64,000 nt of DNA from NCBI RefSeq assembly GCF_008704205.1, contig NZ_VXLC01000018.1, forward strand, positions 62,001 to 126,000. Direction: 5' to 3'. A program made the position numbers and the translations under genes. The stretch comes from Nocardia colli. GTDB taxonomy: Bacteria; Actinomycetota; Actinomycetes; Mycobacteriales; Mycobacteriaceae. The notes beneath the pieces are model-generated. The model was given only the letters and a program-made list of their open reading frames with translations, was not told the origin of the DNA and ran no database searches. Shown one piece after another: positions 9,701 to 17,674 of this stretch (positions are counted from its first letter, which is position 1; each line of letters starts with the position of its first letter).

Positions 9701-11020
9701 GTTGGTGCGCAGGATCTCCGGTTCGGTGAACGCGGGCCGCGATTCGAAGTCGTCCTCGGAGTACAGCCGGATGCAGATGCCGTCGGCTACACGGCCACAG
9801 CGACCGGCCCGCTGCCGCGCCGAAGCCTGGGAGACGGGTTCGATCGGCAGCCGCTGCACCTTGGTGCGCATCGAATAGCGCGAAATGCGTGCTGTCCCAG
9901 GGTCGACCACGTACCGGATGCCCGGCACGGTCAGCGAGGTCTCCGCGACGTTGGTGGCCAGCACCACCCGGCGACCGGTGTGCGAGGCGAACACCCGATG
10001 CTGTTCGGCGCTGGACAGGCGTGCGTAGAGCGGCACGATCTCGGTGCGCGGCAGTTTCAGATCGCGCAAAGCATCGGCGGTGTCGCGGATTTCGCGTTCG
10101 CCGGACAGGAACACGAGCACGTCCCCGTCGCCCTCGTCGAACAGCTCGGCGACCGCGTCGCCGATGGCGTCCACCGGGTCGCGGTCGACCACCCGGGTGT
10201 CCTCGTCGTCTTCGTCGTCGGCGCCGGGCAGCTCCAGCGACAGCGGCCGATAGCGCAACTCCACCGGATAGGACCGGCCGGACACCTCGACAATCGGTGC
10301 GGGAGTGCCGTTCTCGTCGGCGAAGTGCCGGGCGAACAGCTCCGGGTCGATGGTCGCCGAGGTGATGATCACCTTGAGATCGGGCCGGCGCGGCAGCAGC
10401 TGTTTGAGGTAGCCGAGCAGGAAGTCGATATTGAGACTGCGTTCGTGCGCCTCGTCGATGATGATCGTGTCGTAGCGGCGCAGCAGCCGGTCGCGCTGGA
10501 TCTCGGCGAGCAGGATGCCGTCGGTCATCAGCTTGATGAGCGTGCGGTCGGAGGCGTGGTCGGTGAACCGGACCGTGTAGCCGACGACGTCGCCCAGTTC
10601 GGTGCCGAGCTCCTCGGCGATGCGTTCGGCGACGGTGCGCGCGGCCAGCCGGCGCGGCTGGGTGTGCCCGATGGTGCCGCGGATGCCGCGCCCGAGTTCC
10701 AGGCAGATCTTCGGGATCTGGGTGGTCTTGCCGGAGCCGGTCTCGCCGGCCACGATCACCACCTGATGCTCGGCGATGGCCGCAGCGATGTCCTCGCGGC
10801 GCTGGGTGACCGGCAGCTGCTCGGGGTAGCGGATCTCCGGCACGGCGGCCCGGCGCGCGTCGATGCGGAGCTCGGCCGCGGCGATCTCGGCCTCGACCTC
10901 GCCGAGGTCGCCACCACGCGCCCGATCGAGCCGGCGGCGTAGCCGGTATTCGTCGCGGAGGGAGAGATTCGCCAGGCGGGTGCGGAGCTCGCGGGGGCCG
11001 GTGTCAGCTGTCCTGGTCAT
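6770..11020 (-). CDS. hrpA: HrpA-type DEAH-box ATP-dependent RNA helicase
   Basis: A protein of about 1416 residues. The SF2 core has GETGSGKTTQ (Walker A, near residue 90), DEAHERSLN (motif II), SATID (motif III) and QRAGRCGR (motif VI), followed by the HA2/OB-fold region and the long HrpA-specific C-terminal domain. Between roughly residues 620 and 725 there is a low-complexity Gly/Arg/Gln/Ser-rich insert (RGSRRGRGRRNN, GGSKRGRGQ) not seen in proteobacterial HrpA; it may bind RNA. The start is uncertain among ATGs at 11020, 11029 and 11050; none has a strong ribosome site. It converges with nrdR, the two stops being only a few bases apart, and probably acts in RNA processing or decay. Confidence 0.95.
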   Translation of the reverse strand: MTRTADTGPRELRTRLANLSLRDEYRLRRRLDRARGGDLGEVEAEIAAAELRIDARRAAVPEIRYPEQLPVTQRREDIAAAIAEHQVVIVAGETGSGKTTQIPKICLELGRGIRGTIGHTQPRRLAARTVAERIAEELGTELGDVVGYTVRFTDHASDRTLIKLMTDGILLAEIQRDRLLRRYDTIIIDEAHERSLNIDFLLGYLKQLLPRRPDLKVIITSATIDPELFARHFADENGTPAPIVEVSGRSYPVELRYRPLSLELPGADDEDDEDTRVVDRDPVDAIGDAVAELFDEGDGDVLVFLSGEREIRDTADALRDLKLPRTEIVPLYARLSSAEQHRVFASHTGRRVVLATNVAETSLTVPGIRYVVDPGTARISRYSMRTKVQRLPIEPVSQASARQRAGRCGRVADGICIRLYSEDDFESRPAFTEPEILRTNLAAVILQMTSLGLGDIENFPFVEAPDKRAIRDGIALLEELGALGRRTGNDPESDAGLTLTPIGRDMAQLPVDPRMARMLVEAHGSGNLAEVLIIVAALSIQDVRERPADNQQAADTRHARFIVEGSDFLAYLRLWDYLNEQRKSLSSNQFRRMCREEFLHYLRIREWQDLHGQLRTITRGLGWSADGGPGRSDEADDPTRASEQPGRGSRRGRGRRNNAPDRQPGSQQATEDGARRTLSAEGQRTGEGTRGGASAGRAGQQDANASRGGRAGGSKRGRGQAAGGSAVESDDMPWDSVGIHQALLAGMLSHIGLREAESREFLGARNAKFMIFPGSSLAKKPPRWVMAAELVETSRLWGRMAAKVEPEWAERLAGDLVKRTYSEPHWSAKRGAASAYERVTLYGIPLVTGRQVDYGRIDPELSRELFIRHALVQGEWQTRHDFFHRNRELIDDVADLEHRARRRDILVDDEVLFEFYDKRLPADIVSVRHFDSWWKSARRKDPALLDFSTSTVVNAGTAALDPSAFPDAWRQGELSFPLTYQFEPGNEEDGVTVRIPVEQLAHVRAVGFDWLVPGMRDELAAALIKTLPKALRRSVVPAPDFAAAALAALTPRAEPLRIGLARELSRLGSITIDPTDLDTAALPVHLRMTFAAVDTAGKVLARGKSLPALKTQLAEQVAASVARATAGAERAPAVTWTSESLGTVEPTVRREVAGQTVTGYPALVPEGDGVAVRVLSSPAAQATAMRAGTRTLVLNALPTSVRAVTSSLRPTDRLALTQNPYGSLDALIEDCRAAAADELIAAAGGPVHNPDDFTALVAEIRPGFVSAVAQLVRLVVPILAEAHRVSAALAETSEHDIADDVRDQLDNLVFRGFVSEWGSTRLRELPRYLQAAVVRLETLPGSAVRDRQGMIELDRALTAYDRLVNSLPENRRNAPAVTEIWWMIEEFRISLFAQKLGTPYPVSVKRIERAIAAVRR

Positions 11021-11146
11021 TGCATTCATAAGCGTAGCGAAGGGCGGCAACTGGTATTTCCGTCAGGCGGCCCGACCGGGTTGCCGACAGTGTGCGGACT
11101 GTCCGATTTCCCGGGTCAACCGGGGTTGATATGCGAAGATCGGGCG

Positions 11147-11773
11147 ATGGACGCCGAATCGGGCACGGCTTGGGTGTATCGCGGTCTGCGGATCGCCTTC
11201 GGTGTGCTCGGCGTCGTCGCGCTGGTGTGGATCCCGCTGCGCAATCTGCACGAGACGGCGTTCTCCACCGGAAACTACTTCAGCTACTTCACCATTCAAT
11301 CGAATGTGCTCGCCGTGCTGGTGCTGCTGATCGGCGGTCTGCGCGACCCGGACAGTCATCGCTGGGAGGTGCTGCGCGGCGCGAGCGCGCTGTATCTGCT
11401 CATCACCGGCGTGGTGTACGCGGTGCTGCTGGCCAATATCGATGTGATGCTCACCGATCGCTGGATCAACGACATCCTGCATCGGGTGATGCCGATCGTG
11501 CTGGTCGCGGACTGGGTGCTGGTACCGGCCCGGCAGCGGCTGACCCTGTCGCCGCGCCTGGTCAGCCTGTGGCTGATCTACCCGTTGATCTACGGCATCT
11601 ACACCCTCATTCGCGGCCCGATCGTCGATTGGTACCCGTATCCGTTCCTGGATCCCCGGCAGCAGGGCTACGTCTCACTGGCCATCGGCTTGATCGTCCT
11701 CACCGCTGTCTTCACCCTCCTGGCCGTGGCCATAGCGGCCGTCGGCGGGCTGGCCCGCCGTCGCACGCCATGA
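11147..11773 (+). CDS. Pr6Pr family integral membrane protein
   Basis: A 208-residue protein with six predicted hydrophobic helices. The pattern FSYFTIQSNVLAVLVLL in the second helix and the loop LHRVMPIVLVADWV are characteristic of the Pr6Pr/FAR-17a-like family. A conserved FTIQSN motif lies near residues 45-50, and YPLIYGIYTLIRG lies near 150-162. The biochemical role of the family is not established. ATG at 11147 is preferred because upstream codons lack hydrophobic or family sequence. It stands alone between hrpA (divergent) and the aminotransferase gene. Confidence 0.8.
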   Translation: MDAESGTAWVYRGLRIAFGVLGVVALVWIPLRNLHETAFSTGNYFSYFTIQSNVLAVLVLLIGGLRDPDSHRWEVLRGASALYLLITGVVYAVLLANIDVMLTDRWINDILHRVMPIVLVADWVLVPARQRLTLSPRLVSLWLIYPLIYGIYTLIRGPIVDWYPYPFLDPRQQGYVSLAIGLIVLTAVFTLLAVAIAAVGGLARRRTP

Positions 11774-11781
11774 CCTCGCCG

Positions 11782-11860
11782 AACGGGACCTCACCGAGGC
11801 GCGTCTCGATGTTTGCCGCGGCCAGGTCCCATTCGCTGCTCGCGGAGACGTGTTGATGGC
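11782..11860. repeat. degenerate solitary copy of the 72-bp palindromic repeat family
   Basis: AACGGGACC at 11782 and GGTCCCATT at 11825 repeat the arm sequences of the large array with the same 43-nt phase, followed by CGCGGAGACG where a right arm would be expected. It is much decayed. It lies in the gap after the Pr6Pr gene. Confidence 0.5.
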
Positions 11861-11983
11861 CATACGGGTCATCGGGCACGATGGCATTCGGCCTGGTGAG
11901 GCCGGTTTTACGGGGATTGATGAGCAGGTAGCCCTAGCGGCGCGATTCGGAGGGCGACACCTTCCTCCGGTAAAGGTGGACAC

Positions 11984-13207
11984 ATGAACTCGCTATGGCA
12001 TGGATTTGCCGACATGGGTGCGGTCGAGCGGGACGGCGCGTTCGTCGTCGCCCGGGGCGAGGGCGCCTACATCTACGACGCCGACGACAACCGCTACCTG
12101 GACGCGACGGCCGGGCTCTGGTTCACCAACGTCGGCCACGGCCGCGGCGAGATCGCCGACGCGGTCGCCGCGCAGCTGCGCCGGATCGCGCACTACTCCA
12201 ACTTCGGCGACTTCACCGAACCGGCCACCCAGCAGCTCGCCGAGCGGCTCTCGGCGATGGCGCCGGTGCCGGGCAGCAAGATCTTCTTCACCTCCGGCGG
12301 CTCGGACTCGGTGGACACCGCCGCCAAGCTGGCCCGCCGCTACTGGCACGAGCTCGGCAAGCCGGACAAGACGATCGTGGTCGGCCGGCAGAAGGCTTAC
12401 CACGGCATGCACGTCGCGGGCACCGCGCTGGCCGGCATCCCGGTCAACCGCGAGGGCTACGGCGAGTTCATGGCCGACGCGCGGACCATCGAATGGGACG
12501 ACCCCAAGTCGCTGCTCGCTCTGATCGAGGAGATCGGCGCCGACCGCATCGCCGCGTTCTTCTGTGAGCCGATCATCGGCGCGGGCGGCATCTACCTGCC
12601 GCCGGACGGCTACCTCGCCGAGGTGCGCCGCATCTGCCGCGAGCACGAGATCCTGTTCGTGGTCGACGAGGTCGTCACCGGCTTCGGCCGGATCGGCGGA
12701 TCGTGGTTCGCCTCGTCCCGCTTCGACCTGGAGCCGGACCTGATGACCACGGCTAAGGGCCTCACCTCCGGGTACGTTCCGATGGGCGCCGTGTTCATCG
12801 CGCCGCACATCGCCGAACCGTTCTTCGCCGGCGGCGTCTGGTGGCGGCACGGCTACACCTACGGCGGGCACGCGGGCGCCGCCGCGGCCGCGCTGGCCAA
12901 CCTCGACATCGTCGAGCGGGAGAACCTCTTGGACGAGGCGGCCCGGCTGGAGGCCACGCTGCACGCCAAGCTCGCGCCGCTGGCCGAGCACCCGCGCGTC
13001 GCGGAGGTGCGCAGCGGGCTCGGCGCGGTCGCCGCGGTTCAGCTGGTCGATCCCGCCGAGGGCCTGCCGATGGTGAAAACGTTGCGCGCCCACGGTGTTT
13101 CGAGCCGCGCGGCAGGCCAGGGCGCGATGCAGATCTCGCCGTCGTTCGTGATGACCGACGAGCAGGTCGACGAGCTCGTCGAGGGCTTCACCCGCGCGCT
13201 CGGCTGA
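11984..13207 (+). CDS. class III (omega) PLP-dependent aminotransferase
   Basis: A 407-residue fold-type I aminotransferase. Visible landmarks are the N-terminal YLDATAGLWFTNVGHG, the phosphate-binding FFTSGGSDSVDTAAK near residue 100, YHGM near 140, the aspartate that holds the pyridine nitrogen in FVVDEVVTGFGR, and the Schiff-base lysine in MTTAKGLTSGY. It transfers an amino group between an omega-amino compound or amino acid and a keto acid such as pyruvate. The exact substrate cannot be read off; the sequence resembles the aspartate aminotransferase-family/omega-transaminase group (beta-alanine, diamine or taurine users). It has no obvious metabolic partner on either side. Confidence 0.85.
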   Translation: MNSLWHGFADMGAVERDGAFVVARGEGAYIYDADDNRYLDATAGLWFTNVGHGRGEIADAVAAQLRRIAHYSNFGDFTEPATQQLAERLSAMAPVPGSKIFFTSGGSDSVDTAAKLARRYWHELGKPDKTIVVGRQKAYHGMHVAGTALAGIPVNREGYGEFMADARTIEWDDPKSLLALIEEIGADRIAAFFCEPIIGAGGIYLPPDGYLAEVRRICREHEILFVVDEVVTGFGRIGGSWFASSRFDLEPDLMTTAKGLTSGYVPMGAVFIAPHIAEPFFAGGVWWRHGYTYGGHAGAAAAALANLDIVERENLLDEAARLEATLHAKLAPLAEHPRVAEVRSGLGAVAAVQLVDPAEGLPMVKTLRAHGVSSRAAGQGAMQISPSFVMTDEQVDELVEGFTRALG

Positions 13208-13288
13208 TTCCCGCACGCCTTTTGATTTCCGGCACGCCTTTTGATTTCCCGCACCGAGAATTGCATGCGAATCTCGGTGCGGGAAATC
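13205..13288. terminator. 17-bp perfect hairpin preceded by 19-bp tandem units, between convergent genes
   Basis: Arms GATTTCCCGCACCGAGA (13243-13259) and its exact complement (13272-13288) flank a 12-nt loop. Upstream, GCACGCCTTTTGATTTCC occurs at 13213-13230 and 13232-13249, so the left arm is the third of three roughly 19-bp tandem units. The stem lies between the aminotransferase and GNAT stops and can terminate both strands, although no long T-run follows. Confidence 0.65.
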
Positions 13289-13316
13289 AGAAGTGGTGCG
13301 GCGCACGGCGTGCGGC

Positions 13317-13835
13317 TCAGAGGGGGCGCGTCATGAAGTGGCTGTACGGGTCGGGGGCGTAGTCGCCGAAGGGTTCGCAGAACTCGAAACCGTGTGCGGC
13401 GTACAGCTTTTGGGCGGGGATGAAGAACTCGGGCGTGCCCGTTTCCAGGCTCATCCGTCGATATCCGCGCGCCTTCGCCTCGGTGAGCAAGTGGCGCAAC
13501 AGGATCGAGGCGACGCCGCGGCGTTTGTGCGTCGCGGCGGTGCGCATGGACTTGATCTCGGCGTGCTCGTTGTCCAGGCGTTTGAGCGCGGCGCAGCCGG
13601 CCAGGGTGTCGCCGTCCCACCCGCTCCAGAAGGTGATCTCCGGCCGGCGCAGGGCGTCGAGGTCCAGGGCGTGCATGCTGTCGGCGGGGGAGTGCCTGGC
13701 CAGTTCGGCCACGTGCTCGGTGAGCAGGACGGCGATCTCCGGTCCGGAGAGGTCGTCGACGACGATGCGCAGGTTCGGCTTCGCGGCGGTGACCGGGACG
13801 TCCGCGGTAGCGGACTGGTCGGTATTTCTAAGCAT
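13317..13835 (-). CDS. GNAT family N-acetyltransferase
   Basis: A 172-residue GNAT protein. The acetyl-CoA pyrophosphate loop appears as THKRRGVASILLRHLL, with the (Q/R)-x-x-G-x-(G/A) signature as RRGVAS. It is preceded by the beta-4 strand AEIKSMRTA, and the C-terminal AHGFEFCEPFGDYAPDPYSHFM resembles the YncA/YjdJ-like group often annotated as acting on small molecules or amino acids. The start is uncertain: ATG at 13835 is chosen, while ATG at 13850 sits only 2 nt after a GGAGG. The acetyl acceptor is unknown. It converges with the aminotransferase and diverges from the acyl-CoA ligase. Confidence 0.8.
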   Translation of the reverse strand: MLRNTDQSATADVPVTAAKPNLRIVVDDLSGPEIAVLLTEHVAELARHSPADSMHALDLDALRRPEITFWSGWDGDTLAGCAALKRLDNEHAEIKSMRTAATHKRRGVASILLRHLLTEAKARGYRRMSLETGTPEFFIPAQKLYAAHGFEFCEPFGDYAPDPYSHFMTRPL

Positions 13836-13963
13836 CCGTCCATGATGCATTCCTCCGTGGGTGAGCGCGCACTCGACGGATTCCGATCGAACAGGCTTTA
13901 CTGAGAGGGCACCTGCCCGCACTTGCTCGGCGGACACCGTTGTCCGGCCAGGGGGTATGAATC

Positions 13964-15595
13964 ATGAAGCTCGCCAAGGTCACCACGCTGGCAGCGGGCA
14001 TTGCCCGCCGCGCCGCCGACGAAACCTATTACGCCGCACTGGCGGTGCGCGCGGGGCTGGTGACCCCGGAACGGCCGGATCGGCTGGCCAAGATCGGCGC
14101 GGCGGCCTATCGATTCGGCATGCTCGGCGCGATCGCCACGCTCGCGGCCCAGCGCTACCGGGATCGCATGGCGATCATCGACGAACTGGGCTCGCTCACC
14201 TTCCGTGAACTCGACGACCGCACCAGCGCGCTGGCCAACGCCTGGCGGGCGCGCGGTCTGCGCGACGGCGAGGTCGTGGCGATCCTGGCCCGCAACCATC
14301 GCGGCTTCCACTGCGCGGTATTCGGCGCGGCCAAGTGCGGTGCTCGAATCGTGCTGCTCAACACCGATTTCGCGGGCCCGCAGCTGCGTGAAGTGGTGGC
14401 CAGGGAGGGCGCCGATCTGCTGGTGTTCGACGAGGAATTCGCCGACGTGCTCGGCGATCTCACCCCACCGCGCGGCCGCTATCGCGCCTGGGCCGAGCAG
14501 CCCGGCGTCGACACCCTGGACAATCTGATCGCCGGCGCGGCCCGCACCACCCCGCGGCGCGCCACCACCACCGCGAAGGTGGTCCTGCTGACCAGCGGCA
14601 CGACCGGCACGCCGAAGGGCGCCCCGCGCCGCGAGCCGACCTCGCTGGCCCCGCTCGGCGCGATCCTCGACAAGGTGCCGTTCCGGGCCCGCGAGATCAC
14701 CGAATGCCCCGCGCCGCTGTTCCACACGCTCGGCTTCGCGCATGTGTTCATCGCGCTGGGTTTCGGTTCGACGCTGGTGCTCCGGCGCCGCTTCGACCCG
14801 CGGGCCGCGCTGGACAGCTTGGATCGCAATCGGGTCACCGCCTTGGTGGCCGTGCCGGTGATGTTGCAGCGGATGCTCGATCTGGGGCCGGAAGCTCGTG
14901 CGGGACATGACTTCTCCGCGCTGCGGATCATCTTCGTCGCCGGGTCGCAGCTCGGTGCCGAGTTGTGTGTCAAGGCGACCGACGCGTTCGGTCCCGTGGT
15001 CTACAACCTGTACGGCTCCACCGAGGTGGCCTACGCGACCATCGCCACCCCCGCTGACCTGGCCGTCGAGCCGGGATGTGTGGGTCGCCCGGCGGCGAGC
15101 GCGACGGTGAAGATCCTCGACGAGAACGGTGCGGAGCTGCCGACGGGGCAGACCGGAAGGATCTTCGTCGGCAACAACTTCCAGTTCGAGGGGTACACCG
15201 GCGGCGGCGACAAGGTCCGCGTCGGCAACCTGATGTCCACCGGGGATGTCGGCCACTTCGACAGTGCGGGAAGGCTTTTCATCGACGGACGCGACGACGA
15301 CATGATCGTCTCCGGCGGCGAGAACGTCTTCCCCAACGAGGTCGAGGAACTGCTCGCCGCGCATCCGGCGGTCGAGGAGGTGAGCGCGTTCGGCGTGCCC
15401 GACGAACGCTACGGGCAACGGCTGCGCGCGGTAATCGTTGTGCGGGAAGGGCATTCGCTCATCGAGGACGAGGTGCGCGAGCACGTCAAGGCGCATCTGG
15501 CTCGCTTCAAGGTGCCGCGCGATGTCTTGTTCATCGATGAACTGCCGCGCAACCCGACCGGGAAGGTGCTCAAACGCGTGCTGCGCGAGCTGTGA
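13964..15595 (+). CDS. AMP-binding fatty acyl-CoA ligase (FadD family)
   Basis: A 543-residue adenylate-forming enzyme. It has the P-loop-like LLTSGTTGTPKG near residue 208, YGSTE (A5) near 347, TGDVGHFD (A7) near 425, the hinge GRDDDMIVSGGEN (A8) and the catalytic lysine in NPTGKVLKR (A10). The N-terminal 70 residues (AALAVRAGLVTPERPDR) resemble FadD12/FadD2-like mycobacterial ligases rather than acetyl-CoA synthetase. It should activate a medium- or long-chain fatty acid to acyl-CoA through an acyl-adenylate. It ends immediately before the stop of the convergent SDR gene, and the two may share a lipid pathway. Confidence 0.9.
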   Translation: MKLAKVTTLAAGIARRAADETYYAALAVRAGLVTPERPDRLAKIGAAAYRFGMLGAIATLAAQRYRDRMAIIDELGSLTFRELDDRTSALANAWRARGLRDGEVVAILARNHRGFHCAVFGAAKCGARIVLLNTDFAGPQLREVVAREGADLLVFDEEFADVLGDLTPPRGRYRAWAEQPGVDTLDNLIAGAARTTPRRATTTAKVVLLTSGTTGTPKGAPRREPTSLAPLGAILDKVPFRAREITECPAPLFHTLGFAHVFIALGFGSTLVLRRRFDPRAALDSLDRNRVTALVAVPVMLQRMLDLGPEARAGHDFSALRIIFVAGSQLGAELCVKATDAFGPVVYNLYGSTEVAYATIATPADLAVEPGCVGRPAASATVKILDENGAELPTGQTGRIFVGNNFQFEGYTGGGDKVRVGNLMSTGDVGHFDSAGRLFIDGRDDDMIVSGGENVFPNEVEELLAAHPAVEEVSAFGVPDERYGQRLRAVIVVREGHSLIEDEVREHVKAHLARFKVPRDVLFIDELPRNPTGKVLKRVLREL

Positions 15596-16324
15596 TCAGC
15601 GCTGCCCGTCACGGGCGAACATGCGCCGCAGGAACCCACCCGGCGGACGCAGCGCGGCCCGCAGGCCGCTGGCCGGTGGCACGCTGATCAGGCCGCCGCG
15701 CCGATGCAGGACGCAATCGATGACCGCGTCGGCGACCGCCTCCTGATCCGCGAGCGAGCCCGACGCGACCGTGCTGACGATCACGCCCCGGCCGGACAGC
15801 TCCTGATCCAGCGCCGCACCGAGACCGACCACGCCGTGCTTGGTCGCGCAGTACACCGCGACGCCGAGCGCCGCGGTCACCCCGGCCGCGGTGCCGATGT
15901 TGACGATCTGCCCGTGCCCCTGGCTGACGAATCGTTCTGCCGCCAAACGGGTTCCGATGATCACCGCGCGCAGATTGACATCGATCTGCAGATCCGACTC
16001 GGCCTCCGACTCCGCGAGGAACGGCCCCGACGGCATGACGTCGGCCGCGTTCACCACCACGTCCAGGCCGCCGAGTTTGCGTTCGGCACAGGTCAGGAAA
16101 CTGCCGAACCGCGCGCTGTCGGTGATGTCGAGCGCCAGCCCGAGCACCGTGCCGCCGTGGGCTCTGGCGAGTTGATCGGCGGCCGCGCGCACCGCGCCCA
16201 CGTCCACGTCGCCGATGACGACATCGGCCCCCTCCACCAGGAACGCCAGCGCGGTCTCGCGTCCGATGCCGTGCGCACCCCCGGTGATCGCGACCCGTTT
16301 GCCAGCGAGTGTCTTCCGAGACAT
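15596..16324 (-). CDS. short-chain dehydrogenase/reductase
   Basis: A 242-residue classical SDR. The dinucleotide motif is ITGGAHGIG (residues 13-21), and the catalytic Tyr/Lys pair is intact in YCATK. The usual NNAG reads NAAD, a mild deviation. An aspartate after the second strand (GDVDVGA) suggests NAD(H) preference, by family rule. The C-terminus (PPGGFLRRMF) is basic and may touch membrane, as in some mycobacterial lipid SDRs. It is divergent from an AraC regulator 217 nt away and convergent with a FadD ligase, which hints at lipid or sterol oxidation. The substrate is unknown. Confidence 0.85.
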   Translation of the reverse strand: MSRKTLAGKRVAITGGAHGIGRETALAFLVEGADVVIGDVDVGAVRAAADQLARAHGGTVLGLALDITDSARFGSFLTCAERKLGGLDVVVNAADVMPSGPFLAESEAESDLQIDVNLRAVIIGTRLAAERFVSQGHGQIVNIGTAAGVTAALGVAVYCATKHGVVGLGAALDQELSGRGVIVSTVASGSLADQEAVADAVIDCVLHRRGGLISVPPASGLRAALRPPGGFLRRMFARDGQR

Positions 16325-16541
16325 ATGTTTTCGCCTGCCTTTGTCTCGTTCAAACGCTAGATTGTCGCTGGACGGCCCTCCATGCGATATCGGGTCAGGG
16401 CATTGCGCAATCCGGCCAAGCGGTGCAGATCGAACCGGTCGGACGGTTTGTTCGATGGTCCGAACCCCTTGGGAGAGCGGAACTTACGATCTCCGGCCAG
16501 AAACCTTGCGCAATTCGGCCATAGCAAGCAACGATGGACGA

Positions 16542-17579
16542 GTGGCCTCATGGGAGTGGCGGCGGTCGGTGACACACGCGGTGATCCTTGTCGAGCTGGG
16601 AGAGGATCACGGTCTCACGCAAAACCAGTGCCTGCGTGGCACAGAGCTGGATCCACGCGTGCTGAAGACGCCCGGAGCGGAGATCACCGCCGCGCAGGAA
16701 CTCGGGATCGTCCGCAATCTCGTCACACTGCTCGACGACAAGCCCGGCTTAGGCCTGGAAGCCGGTACCCGCACGCACATCACCACCCTCGGCGTGTTCG
16801 CGCTGGCCGTGCTCAGCAGCCCGACGATGCGGCAGGCCATCGACGTCGCCATGCGCTACTTCAGCCTGATGACCTCGTTCTCCCGCGCCTGGCACGTCTA
16901 CCGGGGCGAGGAGATCTGGCTCTACGGCGACGACCGCGAACTGCCCGAAGACCTGCGCGGCTTTCTCGCCGAACGCGACGTGTCCGCACTGCTGACGAAC
17001 TGGTTCCTGGTGTTCGGCGTGCCGCCGCCGGTGGTGCGCGTCGAGGTGGCCGGCGGGCTACTGCCCAGGCTGGCACCGATTTTCGAGCAATTCGAGATCC
17101 CGAGCAGCGACTCCGCGGAACTACAGACCGCGATCTTCGACGCCACCGGTATCGACGAGCCGATGCCGCAGGCGAGCCCGCTCACCGCGCAACTGTTCGA
17201 GGAGCAGTGCGACGACCTGCTGCAACGGCGCGGACTGCGGCAAGGCGTGGCCGGATCGGTGCGGTCGATGCTGATGCATCAGATGAACGGCAGGCTCAGT
17301 CAGGAAGACGTCGCGGCCGGGTTGCACATGAGCCTGCGCACCATGCGCCGCCGGTTGTCCGAGGAGGGCACGTCCTACCGTCAGCTCTGCGCGGAAACCT
17401 TCGGCACCCTCGCCGAGGAACTGCTCTCGACCGGACTGACCGTCGAGGACGTCGCCTTCCGGATGGGATATTCGGGCGCGCCGAGCTTTTCGAACGCGTT
17501 CAAGCAGTGGCGCGGCGTGTCGCCTGGGCGATTCGCCCGCTCGGCCGTCGACCGCTACCGGCAGACGGTGCCGCACTGA
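16542..17579 (+). CDS. AraC-family transcriptional regulator with arabinose-binding-like N-terminal domain
   Basis: A protein of about 345 residues. The C-terminal double HTH is visible: DVAAGLHMSLRTMRRRLSEEGTSY (in part) and VEDVAFRMGYSGAPSFSNAFKQW (in part), ending in GVSPGRF. The N-terminal 200 residues (LGVFALAVLSSPTMRQAI, MRYFSLMTSFSRAW) match the ligand-binding domain found in OruR/ArgR-like and mycobacterial virS-type AraC proteins. GTG at 16542 is a best guess; GTG at 16569 is the alternative, and the frame is open further upstream without coding character. It probably controls the divergent SDR gene, in the manner of virS and its mymA operon, but this is inferred only from arrangement. 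Confidence 0.85.
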   Translation: MASWEWRRSVTHAVILVELGEDHGLTQNQCLRGTELDPRVLKTPGAEITAAQELGIVRNLVTLLDDKPGLGLEAGTRTHITTLGVFALAVLSSPTMRQAIDVAMRYFSLMTSFSRAWHVYRGEEIWLYGDDRELPEDLRGFLAERDVSALLTNWFLVFGVPPPVVRVEVAGGLLPRLAPIFEQFEIPSSDSAELQTAIFDATGIDEPMPQASPLTAQLFEEQCDDLLQRRGLRQGVAGSVRSMLMHQMNGRLSQEDVAAGLHMSLRTMRRRLSEEGTSYRQLCAETFGTLAEELLSTGLTVEDVAFRMGYSGAPSFSNAFKQWRGVSPGRFARSAVDRYRQTVPH

Positions 17580-17674
17580 GCGTGCGGGCCCGGCGAAAAG
17601 GGCACCCCTGTCGTTGACGGGTGCGAGCATAGAACGGGCAGGTCCACGGTCGCCGCGACGAGAGGTGGTGGGGT

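Noticed and set aside
9278..10942. Long plus-strand open frame opposite hrpA
   Set aside because: No domain or motif; it mirrors third-position GC of the helicase on the other strand.
11856..11986. Small open frame after the Pr6Pr gene
   Set aside because: About 43 codons with no ribosome site, overlapping a decayed repeat copy and running into the next gene's start.
12000..13300. Long minus-strand frame over the aminotransferase
   Set aside because: Shadow of a gene with intact PLP motifs on the plus strand.
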